A stretch of DNA of 64,000 bases, taken from assembly GCA_028023455.1 (NCBI GenBank), contig JAQFVV010012394.1, positions 26,487,053-26,551,052 on the forward strand, read 5' to 3'. How positions within the stretch are numbered: the stretch's first letter is position 1; every line of letters begins with the position of its first letter. The DNA is from Epiperipatus broadwayi. Taxonomy: Eukaryota; Onychophora; Udeonychophora; Euonychophora; Peripatidae. Under the pieces are notes generated by a model. It made no database searches, was not told where the DNA came from, and saw only the letters and a list, made by a program, of their open reading frames with translations. Positions 1-9,673 of the stretch are shown here, in pieces. A program made the position numbers and the translations under genes.

Positions 1-371
1 TAAATTTACAAGCTAATTTCTTATTTTTTTCAGCAAATAATTGTTTTTAAAGAATAGACGATTTAAGGTGCACTAATTTTATCCATTTTTGGAAATTTTT
101 ATGAGCATATTGTTGGATATAGAATAAAAAGATCAATCATTTAAAAAGGATTTTTATATCACAATATATAAATAAAGAAAAATAAAATTTTTAAAAATGA
201 TTTTAAAATATTGTAAGTCAGATTTCATTCATAATAATGTAAGTAATAATTGACATGAAATACAATTAGGTTTAGGGGAAATATATGATAAGTAGGAAGA
301 TATTGCATTAGAAATTGAAAGACATGGAATAAATTATTCATCAATATGAGAATTTATATTATCATTTTCAA
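1..371. other. AT-rich sequence, nothing recognised
   Basis: I see no coding similarity, no tRNA-like promoter and no clear repeat here. The stretch ends at the 3' end of a LINE fragment. Confidence 0.6.
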
Positions 372-622
372 CCATTATATGATCCACTACAAGATAAAGA
401 TCTCTCCAAGTTTAATCAAATTTCTCTGATCTCTAGCCTCTATTCAAATAATATTAGAAAACTTTATTTCATTCATCCATCTAAAATGTGGTCTCTTTCT
501 AGGTCATTTGAAATCTCTTAAGATCCAGTTTAAGACATCAACTGTCTATCCATTATCACATCTTTTAACAATGTGCCCAGACCAGCTCTATTTCAGTCTT
601 TTAATTCTTTCAATGATTCATT
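372..622 (-). mobile_element. RTE-like LINE, C-terminal tail fragment
   Basis: On the minus strand this translates into the tail of a non-LTR retrotransposon polyprotein. Pieces such as ERIKRLK, SGHIVKR, DNGWTVDVLNWI and PRKRPHFRW match in order the conserved tail GHIARRDDNRWT...RPRKRP..RW, which is seen better at 29371-29622. Several in-frame stops and the absence of the reverse transcriptase domain show a dead, 5'-truncated copy. The 3' side ends at about 372 after the usual final words (a 'VVDQ/LQWID'-like end). The same family recurs at 28360, 29371, 32955, 57100 and 63926. Confidence 0.8.
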
Positions 623-639
623 TACACATTTATAAAATA

Positions 640-1520
640 TAATATAAACTATAGCACCACATATACTAAGTATCAATTTAATTTATGCCATCTATAGATT
701 TTTACAAACTTTCAAACAATAATACCAAAGTAAACCAATAACTGCTGGATGTACATTTCTGTCATAATCAATATCACCTACACCTGAAAACAAGTAAATA
801 TTCTATTAAACATAGCAATGTAATCTTTATTTAAACATCTCAACAAAATTTAACTTGATATTAAAATTTGAACGTTGTTTTATTTGACAGAGTAACAACT
901 GTTTTCCAGACTGGTGATAATGTCAATATGATAGAAACATATGTCCAGCAGAGATCAGTTGTTTTTTCCATCAAGTACTGCACTTAAAATGTTGTGAATT
1001 GAAGTTATTCAATATATATTGTTTAAAGAATATAGAGTAACATATATATATATATGTAAAATTCAAAGACAAAGATATCCTTCAACACAAATATAATTCA
1101 AGAACTGGAGTAGACAATGTGCATATTAAAAGAGAGTTCTTTTTTATCTTTTGCCAGCTGTTTTTAATATTATGATTATTTTCAGACAATTTGTTGAAAA
1201 TATCAGCTAATAGATAACATGTGGATTTACTTTTAAAGATTTGTGTAGAAAGAAGGAAAGAAGTATAAAAATTAAATTTATCATCAAAATGTCTTTAAAA
1301 TATAATGGTAATCAGTAGTTCAAAGCTATATAAGATGTGATGTTAAAAGAACAAGAATTGCATAATTATTTATTCGCATCACTAATTTACAGAATAGTTA
1401 ATTTATGTAGATGAATGGGGGAAAAGGTTAAAGCTAAAAATAAAAAAAATATTGGGTTAAAAGTATTTTACTATTTGAATAAATTTTATGATAGAAATAA
1501 AAATGTTGCAAGAAAGATAG
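640..1520. other. AT-rich sequence with a (TA)n tract
   Basis: No gene is recognised. A short (TA)n run lies near 1040-1057. A weak open frame from about 1415 runs into the SINE that follows and is not credible as a gene. Confidence 0.5.
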
Positions 1521-1521
1521 G

Positions 1522-1625
1522 CAAGCGTTGGTGGTCGAGAGGTCAGAACAGCAGCTTTGCAAACAGTTTTCCCGGGTTAGCGGGTTCGCTTCCTGGCCGA
1601 TGCTACGACACATAAAAAAAAAAAG
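1522..1625 (+). mobile_element. SINE-1, short tRNA-derived retroposon, plus copy
   Basis: This is a GC-richer, roughly 95-bp unit followed by an A-tail. It has an A-box-like TGGTCGAGAGG (1532-1542) and a B-box GGTTCGCTTCC (1583-1593) at tRNA-like spacing, then the shared tail GATGCTACGACACATA plus A(11). The A-box context resembles class II (Leu/Ser-type) tRNAs, but there is no intact tRNA fold. The same unit occurs at 1644-1718 (minus), 37631-37735 and 57399-57506 (minus). It is read as a Pol III transcribed SINE mobilised by a LINE. Possible flanking duplication here is only about 7 bp (AAAGATA). Confidence 0.75.
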
Positions 1626-1643
1626 ATAAATAATTTTCTTTTT

Positions 1644-1718
1644 CATATGTCATAGCATCGGCGGCGGGCGAAACCGCAACAACCAAGGCGGCTGCGCTGA
1701 CCTCTCGGCTAACAACGG
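1644..1718 (-). mobile_element. SINE-1, minus copy, tail-to-tail with 1522-1625
   Basis: The reverse complement begins CCGTTGTTAGCCGAGAGG, holds GGTTTCGCCC where the B-box should be, and ends GATGCTATGACATATG. It is the same SINE-1 unit in opposite orientation, with its tail 20 bp from the tail of the plus copy, so the two make a large imperfect palindrome. It is diverged in the anticodon-arm region (CCTTGGTTGTTGCG). Confidence 0.7.
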
Positions 1719-1789
1719 TAAGTAATTTTATTTGTAATATTTGCAAATGAGGTAATAAACGGTGTTTTCCAATGTTCCAATTCAGAAAA

Positions 1790-1860
1790 ATTGTTGGGGG
1801 TTATGAAAATTTTGAGAAGTTCTCATGTTGGATAACAAATTTTTATTTGATAAAAAAAAC
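1790..1860 (+). repeat. Repeat R2 arm, inverted relative to 6705-6775
   Basis: The palindromic core TTTTGAGAAGTTCTCATG and the following TTGGATAACAAATTTTTATT recur in reverse complement near 6710-6765, about 4.9 kb away. This is either two copies of a dispersed repeat or the ends of an old element. Nothing between the two arms supports a single element, so two solo copies is my preferred reading. Confidence 0.6.
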
Positions 1861-2650
1861 CCTGAACACTATTAAAAAATACAATTAACTTGCTTAACTT
1901 ATTATTGTGGATCTGATCACTTTTGTGCTTAAACATTTCATTTATATTCCAAACTGCTTTGTATAAACAGAACATAGTAAAGGCACTTCACTTATTTTGC
2001 TCTCATTTCTCTTGTTCATTCTCTCAGAGTTTTGTTCTTCGTGCTAATATCCTCCTAACATTAATACGTGGTACTACGTTCTTGAATTCATACATTTTCT
2101 AAAGCTAAAAAAGTTGTAATTGCTACAAATCAACAGAACTATTAAGAACCAAATATTATTATACCTTTTTGTTAATATGCAGTTTTTTCTAAGATCTTAT
2201 ATCAAATCGTATGTACTGAAATACAATATACAGTATATATATTTGTATGCGGTAAAACGACTTTTACAATTACTATCCTTATATTTTTATAATAGGACGG
2301 TAAAAACATATAATGGGTCGCTAAAATTTCAGTCTGAATATAGAGGTCGTAAGTGTAAAAAGAGCACATCACTGCTTTAATGTCACATGACTTCCCGAAT
2401 AACTAACCATTACATTATTAACATATAAACAAAATGATTTAAAAATTTAATAGATTATTAAATGAAATTTGAAGATATGGTTTAAATGGGTGTATGAATA
2501 GCTATTGAGAGATTTTAAAGAGAAATAAAATGGATTTTCTTTTTTATGAAAAGACAAAATAATTATCAAAAATTCACAGGAAAAAAATGAATAGTGTAAT
2601 TAAGTATGTTATAACAGTAAACAAATTTTTGTTACAATATTTAATAAAAT
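1861..2650. other. AT-rich sequence, nothing recognised
   Basis: Short open frames such as 2120-2380 have no recognisable motif. Near 2375-2410 there is a small piece similar to the 3' part of the tRNA-like units at 6030-6435 (a TGTCACATGAC...ACTAACCATTA pattern). Confidence 0.5.
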
Positions 2651-2654
2651 AGTA

Positions 2655-2990
2655 ATGTAATCATGGAGAAGGATGAAAAAAATTAGTTGGATGAATAAAA
2701 TGATGTGTGAATAAGTTCTTAAAGGAGTAAATGGAAAAAAAAAAGATTGATTGAGGAAATTAGAGATAGAGAGAAATATATATTAAGAAGATAAATAGTT
2801 TAATGAAAGATGTTTGGGAGAAAATAATGAATGGACACAAGAAGAAGGAACAGAAAGGATTGACCTTTCTGGATGACATTGAAGAGCTGGGCAACGAAGA
2901 GACCAAAGTAGAGAACTGGATAAAATTTGTGATGTGATTACTCTCTGGCTATGTCTATAGGATAGAATGTTATTGACTGATTGAATACTT
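2655..2990 (+). mobile_element. LINE tail fragment (BovB/RTE-type C-terminus)
   Basis: The translation gives WRRMKKISWMNKMM, then EEIRDREKYILRR, then TRRRNRKD. These correspond in order to the C-terminal region of RTE/BovB-like reverse transcriptases (WRRM.KISW..K, then the GHVLRH/GRR segments, then the LLDDL..NGRSY end). A better preserved copy lies at 59490-59930. Frameshifts and stops show it is dead. Only the last third of an ORF2-like protein is present, as expected for 5'-truncated LINE insertions. Confidence 0.65.
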
Positions 2991-3700
2991 CTAATTTTAC
3001 TTCTCACAAAACTCTAACAAAGAAGCAAAGACACTAGATAAAAAAACAAATTTATATACTTATCTGAACCTAATGTCATCAAATGAGCATGAGCTAAAAA
3101 ATAGCACTTGTAGATTGAATCTCATTATAAGCCACAATAGAAACATGGAACAGATTCAGGACAATTCATGCTCATTGTACTCATCTGCTTTGTAAATAGA
3201 ATTTAGCAGTCACTGACATATATATATATGTAGAAAAACCTACACCATGAATCACATAGTCAGTCATTGCCAAATCTATGTTAACAATGGCAGAATTGAA
3301 GAATTTAATAAGCCACTATAGATTCTATCTTTTGGTTAGAATATTTTGTTAAGAATAAATCTGTGTGCTAAATAAATAAATTGAACTACAGAAGAAAAAA
3401 AAAGAAAACTAAAGAAAATGACTAATGAAGGAAAAAAATTTAAGATGTTTATAAGTTTAAAGCAGAAAATCAGAATGAAAAGCTTTGATGTTAATAATGA
3501 GAGATGCAGGCACTTGTAACAAGCTGGCGCTACCTATTGGGGTATGAAAACATATAATTGATAACAGAGTAAACACAAAATTGTAAACAAGATAAAAATA
3601 AATGTCTAAAGTACACATTTTTTGACTGCTCATCTCTTATAAAAGATCACAGAGTTGAGAGATTTATGGATAATAATTGTGGAGAAAAATTAGCCGCTGT
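2991..3700. other. AT-rich sequence, nothing recognised
   Basis: Contains a short (TA)n run near 3217-3228 and A-rich tracts. No coding or tRNA-like signal was found on either strand. Confidence 0.5.
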
Positions 3701-3714
3701 TTAAAATCTAATAG

Positions 3715-3850
3715 TCCTAATAGTTTAGTTCAGTGTTAGCAGCAGACTTGGGATTAAAAGATCTAAGGATTATGGTTTAACTACTTTTGATGTTTGAACA
3801 TTATATGACCTACAAGTGTCAAGCAATTTAATTAGTTAATTTGGTAATTA
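3715..3850 (+). repeat. Diverged copy of the tRNA-like unit seen at 6030-6435
   Basis: A TAGTTTAGTTCAGTGTTAGC segment followed by TCTAAGGATTATGGTTT and GATGTTTGAACATTATATG aligns with the units near 6037, 6190 and 6324 (GCATGGTTTAGTGCAATGG..., then the GTTTGTGAATCACA region, then TTGAATGTCACATGACC). It is a single, diverged unit, probably a tRNA-derived SINE relic. Confidence 0.45.
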
Positions 3851-3857
3851 CATATTA

Positions 3858-3905
3858 GACCTGCAATGCAGAATACCTGCTACACCTTTTCACATTCATG
3901 ATAAA
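3858..3905 (-). repeat. Single arm of the 5782-6005 fold-back element
   Basis: CATATTAGACCTGCAATG...CACCTTTTCACATTC matches the terminal arm of the fold-back element at 5782-6005 (rc of its right end: TTACATATTAGACCTGCTAT). Only one arm is visible, so this is a truncated copy. Confidence 0.45.
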
Positions 3906-3969
3906 TGTCTAACCTTGCAATGTTGTCAAATAAACCCTGCAATCTCATCCAATCTCGTCCAATAATGTG

Positions 3970-4190
3970 TTATGTGATAAATTTACACTTTCATAATTTT
4001 CGTCATTTATTGTCCAGATTTCATTTAAAGTTCTTCCTGAGTGTTTTTTTTTTTACTTCAGTCCTGTCAATTGCATTTTTCAAGTGTTTTTATTTCATAT
4101 GGCTATCCATTGGATGTTTTGGATTTCCTATATTTACACTTTCATAATTTTCGTCATTGCACTTTTTGGATTTCCTACTATACTATTTTT
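3970..4190. repeat. Local short duplications
   Basis: The segment TTTACACTTTCATAATTTTC occurs near 3981 and again near 4133. TTTTGGATTTCCTA occurs near 4117 and 4166. These are local tandem or segmental duplications in T-rich DNA, without coding content. Confidence 0.6.
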
Positions 4191-4274
4191 GATTTTAAGT
4201 GAATGAATATATGTACTTTCATTTTGATTTACTTTTCCATTTTCTGATTAATACAACAATTTTTTTTAAAACAG

Positions 4275-5090
4275 TACAAAATGATGAACCTTTGGAGTTT
4301 ACCTGCTACTGAGATCAATGTGAGAGACTATTTTTAAGAGAAAGGAATCCTGCCATCTGAAAAAGTATGTCCAACGGGACATACTATAACTCTTTACATA
4401 CACACATCAAACAAGTGATGGCATTATAAAATTCAAGGATGATAAAATAGGCCTTCATAAGGGAATGTGGTTGGAGGATTCCAGAATTCCATTTTTGACA
4501 GCAATCCAATTTATTTATAGCTAGGCTCACATATTAACATCCATAGAATGGGGAAAAACAGAGCCATGGTTAGCAAACAAAACTGTAATAGAATGGAATA
4601 ACTATATTCGGCAACTTTGTGCCACTGTGATGATAGGGTGAGAAAAATATAAAATTGGAGGCCCTAACAAAATCATTAAAATTGATGAGAGCCTTTTCAC
4701 AAAAAAAAAAACAAGATGGATGAATTCTTCTGGAACAGTGGATGTTTGGTGGCTTATGCAGGGAAAACAATGAGTGTTTCATCATAAGAATTCATGACAG
4801 AATAGTGGCAACTCTGCTGGAAGCTATCAAACAAAATGTGGAAGCAGAATCAACAACTTATTTGGACTGTCGGAAAGCATATACAACTGCTGAATTATGA
4901 GCTGCCAGTTATGATCATTTTCGTGTGAACCACAAATATAAATTTTGTGAATCCAGCAACTGGGGTTCAAAGAACATTGAAAGACTTTAGGATTCAGTGA
5001 AATGGCATAATAAACAACACTGAGGAAAAGCAAGCCAGCACTTAAATTCATATTTGTTGAAATTTATGTGACAGAGACTGCATAAAGACG
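4275..5090 (+). pseudogene. Merlin/IS1595-type (ISXO2-like) DDE transposase, decayed
   Basis: The plus strand translates in shifting frames to a Merlin-superfamily transposase. In order: LPSEKVCPTGH, GLHKGMWLEDSRIPFLTAIQ (the typical KGTWLEDSRIPF block), SIEWGKTEPWLANKTVIEWN, then KIGGPNKIIKIDESLFTK holding the first catalytic Asp (IDES, near 4682), the LDCRKAYTTAEL block holding the second Asp (near 4865), FRVNHKYKFCESSNWGSKNIERL near the expected catalytic Glu (near 4975), then SVKWHNKQH. Stops and frameshifts break it in at least four places. An exapted host protein is unlikely given the breaks. No convincing terminal inverted repeats were identified. Confidence 0.75.
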
Positions 5091-5094
5091 ATTG

Positions 5095-5781
5095 CATTCA
5101 TTTTTTTAATGGATAAAATCAAAAAAATCAGTCCACCACATTGATTAACAAAAAAATTCAGTAATTTTCCTTTTTTGTTAATTTTTAACAAAAGTATAAT
5201 AATTTAAGTGTCTTTTTTTTTTTGGTTTTGAATGAAATACATTTACTTATTAACATTTCTCAATAAAGATTCTGTGCAGGCATTATATCACACAATCACG
5301 TTAAGTAAGTCTTCATTTTGAAAAAAAAATTACTTTAAAGCCTCCATTTTGGGAACAAAATTTCATCCTCTTAAAATAAAGTAAAAATGTCCTCCTCCTG
5401 AGAACTTCTCTGGAAATACAGATGATTGTTTCATGGTGACAATTCCTATTACATATTACACGCTAAGTATATTTTCATTTTAAGCAATTGTGTTTATCTA
5501 TTATGTAGTGTTTTTTCCCCCAAATTTTGGTTTAGTATCTGCTTGGTTTAGTGTCCACTTTGTGATTTCATGCCAGATATAGATATAGTAATACTTTAGT
5601 ATTATTATTTTTTTGCAAATTTTGCTTTAGAAATTGTTTTGTAATTCCATTACAGGCTTAAATAATTTTTTTTTAAATTTTAAGTAACATTTAGGAATTG
5701 CATAATGCCATGTCATATTTATTACTTTTTATGTGAAATTTAAAAATGTACTTCTTCAGATTTAGTCTGGTACAATTAGTG
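5095..5781. other. AT-rich sequence, nothing recognised
   Basis: T-rich and A-rich tracts only. A small palindromic GAGAACTTCTC near 5399 recalls the core of repeat R2 (1790, 6705), but the flanks do not match. Confidence 0.5.
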
Positions 5782-6005
5782 TTACGTATTAGAGCTGCTA
5801 TGCTTTTTCACATATATACTCAATCTGCCGCTAACTTTGTAAATATTGCAAAAATGTTATGTACACGTGATCTGTTCTGATGAATTTATCATTTAATTTT
5901 GTAGAAGTTCCAGTGTACACATTATTTAGTCAGATCACAAAATTAGAAAGTTATCGGCGGATTGACACGGATGTGAAAAGACATAGCAGGTCTAATATGT
6001 AAATA
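5782..6005. mobile_element. MITE-like fold-back element, about 60-bp arms
   Basis: The left arm (5782-5842: TTACGTATTAGAGCTGCTAT, then CTTTTTCACAT, CAATCTGCCGCTAACTTTGT) is the imperfect reverse complement of the right arm (5940-6005: AATTAGAAAGTTATCGGCGG, ATGTGAAAAGACATAGCAGG, TCTAATATGTAA). The central ~100 bp has no coding potential. The size and long terminal inverted repeats fit a non-autonomous DNA transposon. TA dinucleotides at the ends would fit a TA target duplication, but this cannot be proven here. A single arm recurs at 3858-3905. Confidence 0.7.
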
Positions 6006-6029
6006 CGGTTAATTTTGATAATGATTTAA

Positions 6030-6435
6030 ATTTTAACCTTCATGGTTTAGTGCAATGGTAGAGTAGTAGGCATGGGAACCTAAGGTTTATAAATCACAAC
6101 TCAATAGGTCAATTCCAGTGTTTGAATGTCACTTAACCTCCAGTGTAACAAACCAATTATTTAATTATAGTAACTATTTAAATTTTTCCCTGCATGATTT
6201 AATGCAGTAATAGGATTGTGGATGTGGTAGTTCATTATAAGACTTCCAGTGCTCAAATGTCATATGACCTCCCAAGTGACTAACCATTCAGTTAATGAAT
6301 TATAAAAAAAAAATTAATTTTGCACTGCATGGTTTAGGGTAATGGTAGATCAGTGGATATAAGAAGTTATAGTTTGTGAATCACAGCTCAAAATATCATG
6401 TCCAGTTCTTGAATGTCACATGACCTTTAGAGAAA
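6030..6435 (+). repeat. Three tandem tRNA-like units (~135-150 bp each)
   Basis: Three consecutive diverged copies start near 6037, 6190 and 6324. Each has GCATGGTTTAGTGCAATGG-type sequence resembling a tRNA A-box region, then GGTTTGTGAATCACA resembling a degenerate B-box, then a tail TTGAATGTCACATGACC and ACTAACCATT followed by TTAATTA. They are best read as a tandemly amplified tRNA-derived SINE. Relics lie at 2375 and 3715. Confidence 0.6.
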
Positions 6436-6620
6436 CAAAGCATTCTATTATTTGTGTTTTCCTGAAAGTTTGTAATAAAGGTGTTTTAGTTGTGTTTATA
6501 TATTGGATTATTTCCATCATCCAATATGAGAATTGAATATCTTTAGAAAAATTTAACTTTATTTAAATATTCCAAATACATTCAACTGTTGGTAATAGCA
6601 CACAGGTTATTATTTAATTA
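6436..6620 (-). mobile_element. SINE-2 tail fragment, no tRNA-like head
   Basis: The sequence from TTCCTGAAAGTTTGTAATAA through ATTATTTCCATCATCCAATA and TTCAACTGTTGGTAATAGC matches the tail of SINE-2 copies at 38709, 40905 and 41284. The motif-rich middle and the tRNA-like head are absent, so it is truncated at about 6620. Confidence 0.65.
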
Positions 6621-6704
6621 TAGGAAGTGTTTAAACACAGAAGGGATCAGACACACAACAATGAGTTGAGCAGTTTTGATGTATTTTTAAGTGTTTAGGT
6701 TTCT

Positions 6705-6775
6705 GTTTTTTCAAATAAAAATTTATTATCCAACATGAGAACTTCTCAAAATTTTTGGGATCCCCTACACTTTAT
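6705..6775 (-). repeat. Repeat R2, inverted partner of 1790-1860
   Basis: The reverse complement carries AAATTTTGAGAAGTTCTCAT followed by GTTGGATAATAAATTTTTAT, as at 1790-1860. It lies upstream of the LINE-Z block and has no coding content. Confidence 0.6.
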
Positions 6776-6871
6776 TTATACATAAAGGCCTTACAATTTA
6801 AGAAATTTACATTTACCTATTAGTAATTTATAAACATTACATGACCAATATTTTCTATGCTTACACAAGCT

Positions 6872-6917
6872 GTTAAAACAGTAACAAACACTCCATACAG
6901 TAGTGCCATCCAGTGCA
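6872..6917 (+). mobile_element. Left end of MITE-1, cut off by LINE-Z
   Basis: GTTAAAACAGTAACAAACAC followed by TCCATACAGTAGTGCCATCC and AGTGCA is the terminal sequence of MITE-1. The reverse complement of the right end at 9901 reads the same way (TTAAAACAGTAGCAAACTCT...). The rest of the MITE resumes at 9674, after two LINE-Z copies. The segment 6881-6917 is repeated with differences at 9680-9712, which looks like a long target duplication. Confidence 0.65.
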
Positions 6918-8345
6918 TGTCATGTGATGTGATGACTGTGTCTTCTTATACAGAGTCAGGAAACTCTCAGAAACTATGCCCAGAGAAACCTATTACCCAC
7001 TTTATCTTCCCTTTCCATTCCCTACTCTATGTTTTTCCATATCCTGCTCCATCCCATTTCCACAACATAATCTTTGTCAACTCCATGGCTTTTATATCTA
7101 AATCCCCCCTATCTTTTCCCAAACCCAGCCCACTTTCTGTATAATCACTTTGCTTATATTTACTCTTCCACAACTTTATTATTTGTAACCTTTCTGCTTT
7201 CAGGAATTTACATTCAATTAATAGATGCCTAATACTTTCTATGCCTTCCTTGCACAACTTGCAGACTATATCACCCACATTTTTACATTTACATGGATAA
7301 TCCCCTGTTGCTAAAGATCCCATTCAAGCCTTAAACAGTTAACTACTTTCCTTGCTATTATCATAAATTAACTCACACCCAGTATTGTTTACTTCTAACT
7401 CTTCTTACTCTCTGTATTAGTTCCCCATCTCTCCAACTCCCTATTATTTATTACTGCATATATTCTTCTATCCCATTCCTTACCACTATAACACTCAACA
7501 ATTCTCCTACCACAATCATCCCACCTTTTGTACAAGTATACTGACACAAATTCTTTGTCCAAATCTTCTGCATACTGCATTACTTTTCTCACTCATCTTG
7601 TTAACTGCCCTTTATTCATAACCCAATTAAATACTATTTTGGCTATTGTCTTATTATCTATAACATGCAATCTACTGAACATTTTCATTTTGCTTTTCGC
7701 ATCTCTCATATAAAAACTTGACCATCCCATTTCTCCTTGAAATGCCTCCTTTGTCATCCACCCATTTGCATTGTTACCACATGTTAACTCTGCTACCACC
7801 ACTCTCTTCAATACAATTCTAGCTATGTCATATTTACTATATAAAAACACTGAATTTCTTTATCAATCCCCTTTGTCTTTGCTTCATTTATCAATTTTTT
7901 CTCCATTCATTCAAGCAATTTCTCTGATTACTTAAGACGATTCCCACATAGTTATATCTATTCACCATACTTAACTTTATATCCTCCAATAAAAATTCAT
8001 TGTCTTTTCTTTTCCCAGTATTAATCATCATTACTTTTTATTTTCTTCATTAAACTTAATCCCCATCTCTTTACCCACCCTTGTGCATGTCCTTAGCATA
8101 ACTTCCATATCTTCCCTTCTTTCTGTGCACAAAAAGACATCATCTGCAAATAAAAGACACGATAATGTATATACTCCCTTGCCATCTATTAATGGTACCT
8201 TGATCCTGCTTCCTTGTCTTTCTATTGCTCTCTCCATTTCTCTCAAAAATAATAAAAACAAAATAGGTGACATAAGGCATCCTTGCCTTAATCCCACCCA
8301 ATTTTCCACTTTAACTGAGTGTATATTCCCTAATTGATACATATA
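6918..8345 (-). mobile_element. LINE-Z copy 1, 5'-truncated non-LTR retrotransposon
   Basis: On the minus strand, from 8342 downwards, the protein begins inside a reverse transcriptase: GLRQGCLMSPILFLLFLREM (the RT palm motif before the catalytic turn), then LLFADDVFL with FADD at 8139-8150. There follow a thumb/connection region (GEMGWSSFYMRDAKSKMKMF, RLHVIDNKTIAKIVFNWVMN, LYKRWDDCGRRIVECYSGKE) and a C-terminal zinc-ribbon-like CKLCKEGIESIRHLLIECK (Cys-x2-Cys...His...Cys). The ORF is broken into several frames, with a deletion near 7800. The 3' end carries a GTGATGTGATG simple repeat, usual for LINE tails. The lineage (CR1/L2/Jockey-like) is not settled; its RT differs from the RTE-like copies elsewhere. 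Confidence 0.85.
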
Positions 8346-8349
8346 GTAA

Positions 8350-9673
8350 TTATGTGATGTGATGTATTTGGCTTCTCCTTAAATGAAGTCAAGAATATCT
8401 CAGCAATTATGCCCAGATAAACCTGTTAGCCACTTTATTTTCCATTCCCCACTCTTAAGTCTTCCCATATTCTGCCCCATCCCATTTCTACAACATAGTC
8501 TTTGTCAACTCTATAGCCTTTATATCTAAATCCCCCTTTTCTCTTCGCAAACCCAACATAAAAACTAATAACTCACTTTCTGTATAGTCACTTTGTTCAT
8601 GTCTATTCTCCCATAACTTCATTATCTGTACCCTTTCTGCTTTCAAGCATTTGCATTCAATCAACAGATGCCTAATATTTTCTATACCTTCCTTACACAA
8701 TTTGCACACTAAATCATCCATAGTTTTCCATTTACATGTATATTCTCCTGTTGCTAAGGATCCCATTCGAGCCTTAAATAATAAACTACTTTCCTTACTA
8801 TTATCATAAATTAACTCGCATCCAATATTCTGTTTACTTCTATATATATTTAAACTCTTCTTACCCTCCATACTAGTTCTCCATCTCTCCAACTCCCTAT
8901 TTTTTATTAATGCTTCTATTCTTTTAACCCATTCCTTACCACTTTAACACTCAACAATCCTCCTAACACAATCATCCCACCTTTTATATAAGTATACTGA
9001 TATAAATTCTTTATCCAAATCTTTTGCATACCGCATTACCTTTCTCACCCATCTTGTTACCTGCCCTTTACTCATAACCCAATTGAACACTATTTTTGCT
9101 ATTCTTTTACTATCCATAAACTGCAACCTACCAAACATTTTCATTTTACTTTTTGCATCTCTCATATAAAAACTTGACCATCCCATTTCTCCTTGAATTG
9201 CCTCCTTTGCTGTCCACATCTCTGCATCTAATGCATGTCTTCCTACTTCCCTTTGTACTTTCTCTAAATAATCTAAAACCCTTTTACTAACACATAATGC
9301 ATCATTACCATATGTTAACCCTGCTACTGCAACTCCCTTCCATACTATTCTAGCTACATCATATTTATTATATGAAAATACTGTTAGTTTCTTTACCAAA
9401 CCCTTTCTTTTCTTTGCTTCATTTACCAATTTTTTCTCCCATTCATCCAAGCAATTTTCCTGATTACATAAGATGATTCCCAAATACCTATATCTATCCA
9501 CCACACTTAACATTATATCCACCAATAAAAATTCTACATCTTCTGTTTTCCCAGTATTAACCATCATTGTATTTGATTTTTCTTCACTAAATTTAAACCC
9601 CATCTCTTTACCCACCCTTGCACATGTCTTCAACATAATTTTCATATCTTCTCTTCTTTCTGCACACAAAAAG
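8350..9673 (-). mobile_element. LINE-Z copy 2, longest open segment
   Basis: A 241-codon open frame (9669 to 8944) starts just after the RT catalytic turn (CAERREDMKIMLKTCARVGKE) and runs through LSVVDRYRYLGIILCNQENC, the VAGLTYGNDALCVSKRVLDY block, GEMGWSSFYMRDAKSKMKMF and LYKRWDDCVRRIVEC. After a break it continues with CKLCKEGIENIRHLLIECKC (zinc-ribbon-like) and the C-terminal LRREKGDLDIKAIELTKTML. The 5' end is truncated inside the RT, exactly where MITE-1 sequence resumes. The 3' end again has ATGTGATGTGATG. It lies head-to-tail with copy 1. Its frame is the best preserved of the three copies, so it is the youngest or least decayed. Confidence 0.85.

Noticed and set aside
1434-1646. Overlapping open frames on both strands across 1415-1646
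   Set aside because: They cross the SINE-1 unit and its A-tail; the frames follow from the SINE sequence and show no protein motif.
5855-5880. CTGATGA word inside the 5782-6005 fold-back element as a hammerhead
   Set aside because: No GAAA at the right distance and no flanking stems; a chance occurrence.
1790-6775. One 5-kb element bounded by the inverted R2 arms
   Set aside because: The interval holds a Merlin relic, a MITE, SINEs and LINE pieces without a common structure, so two independent R2 copies are simpler.
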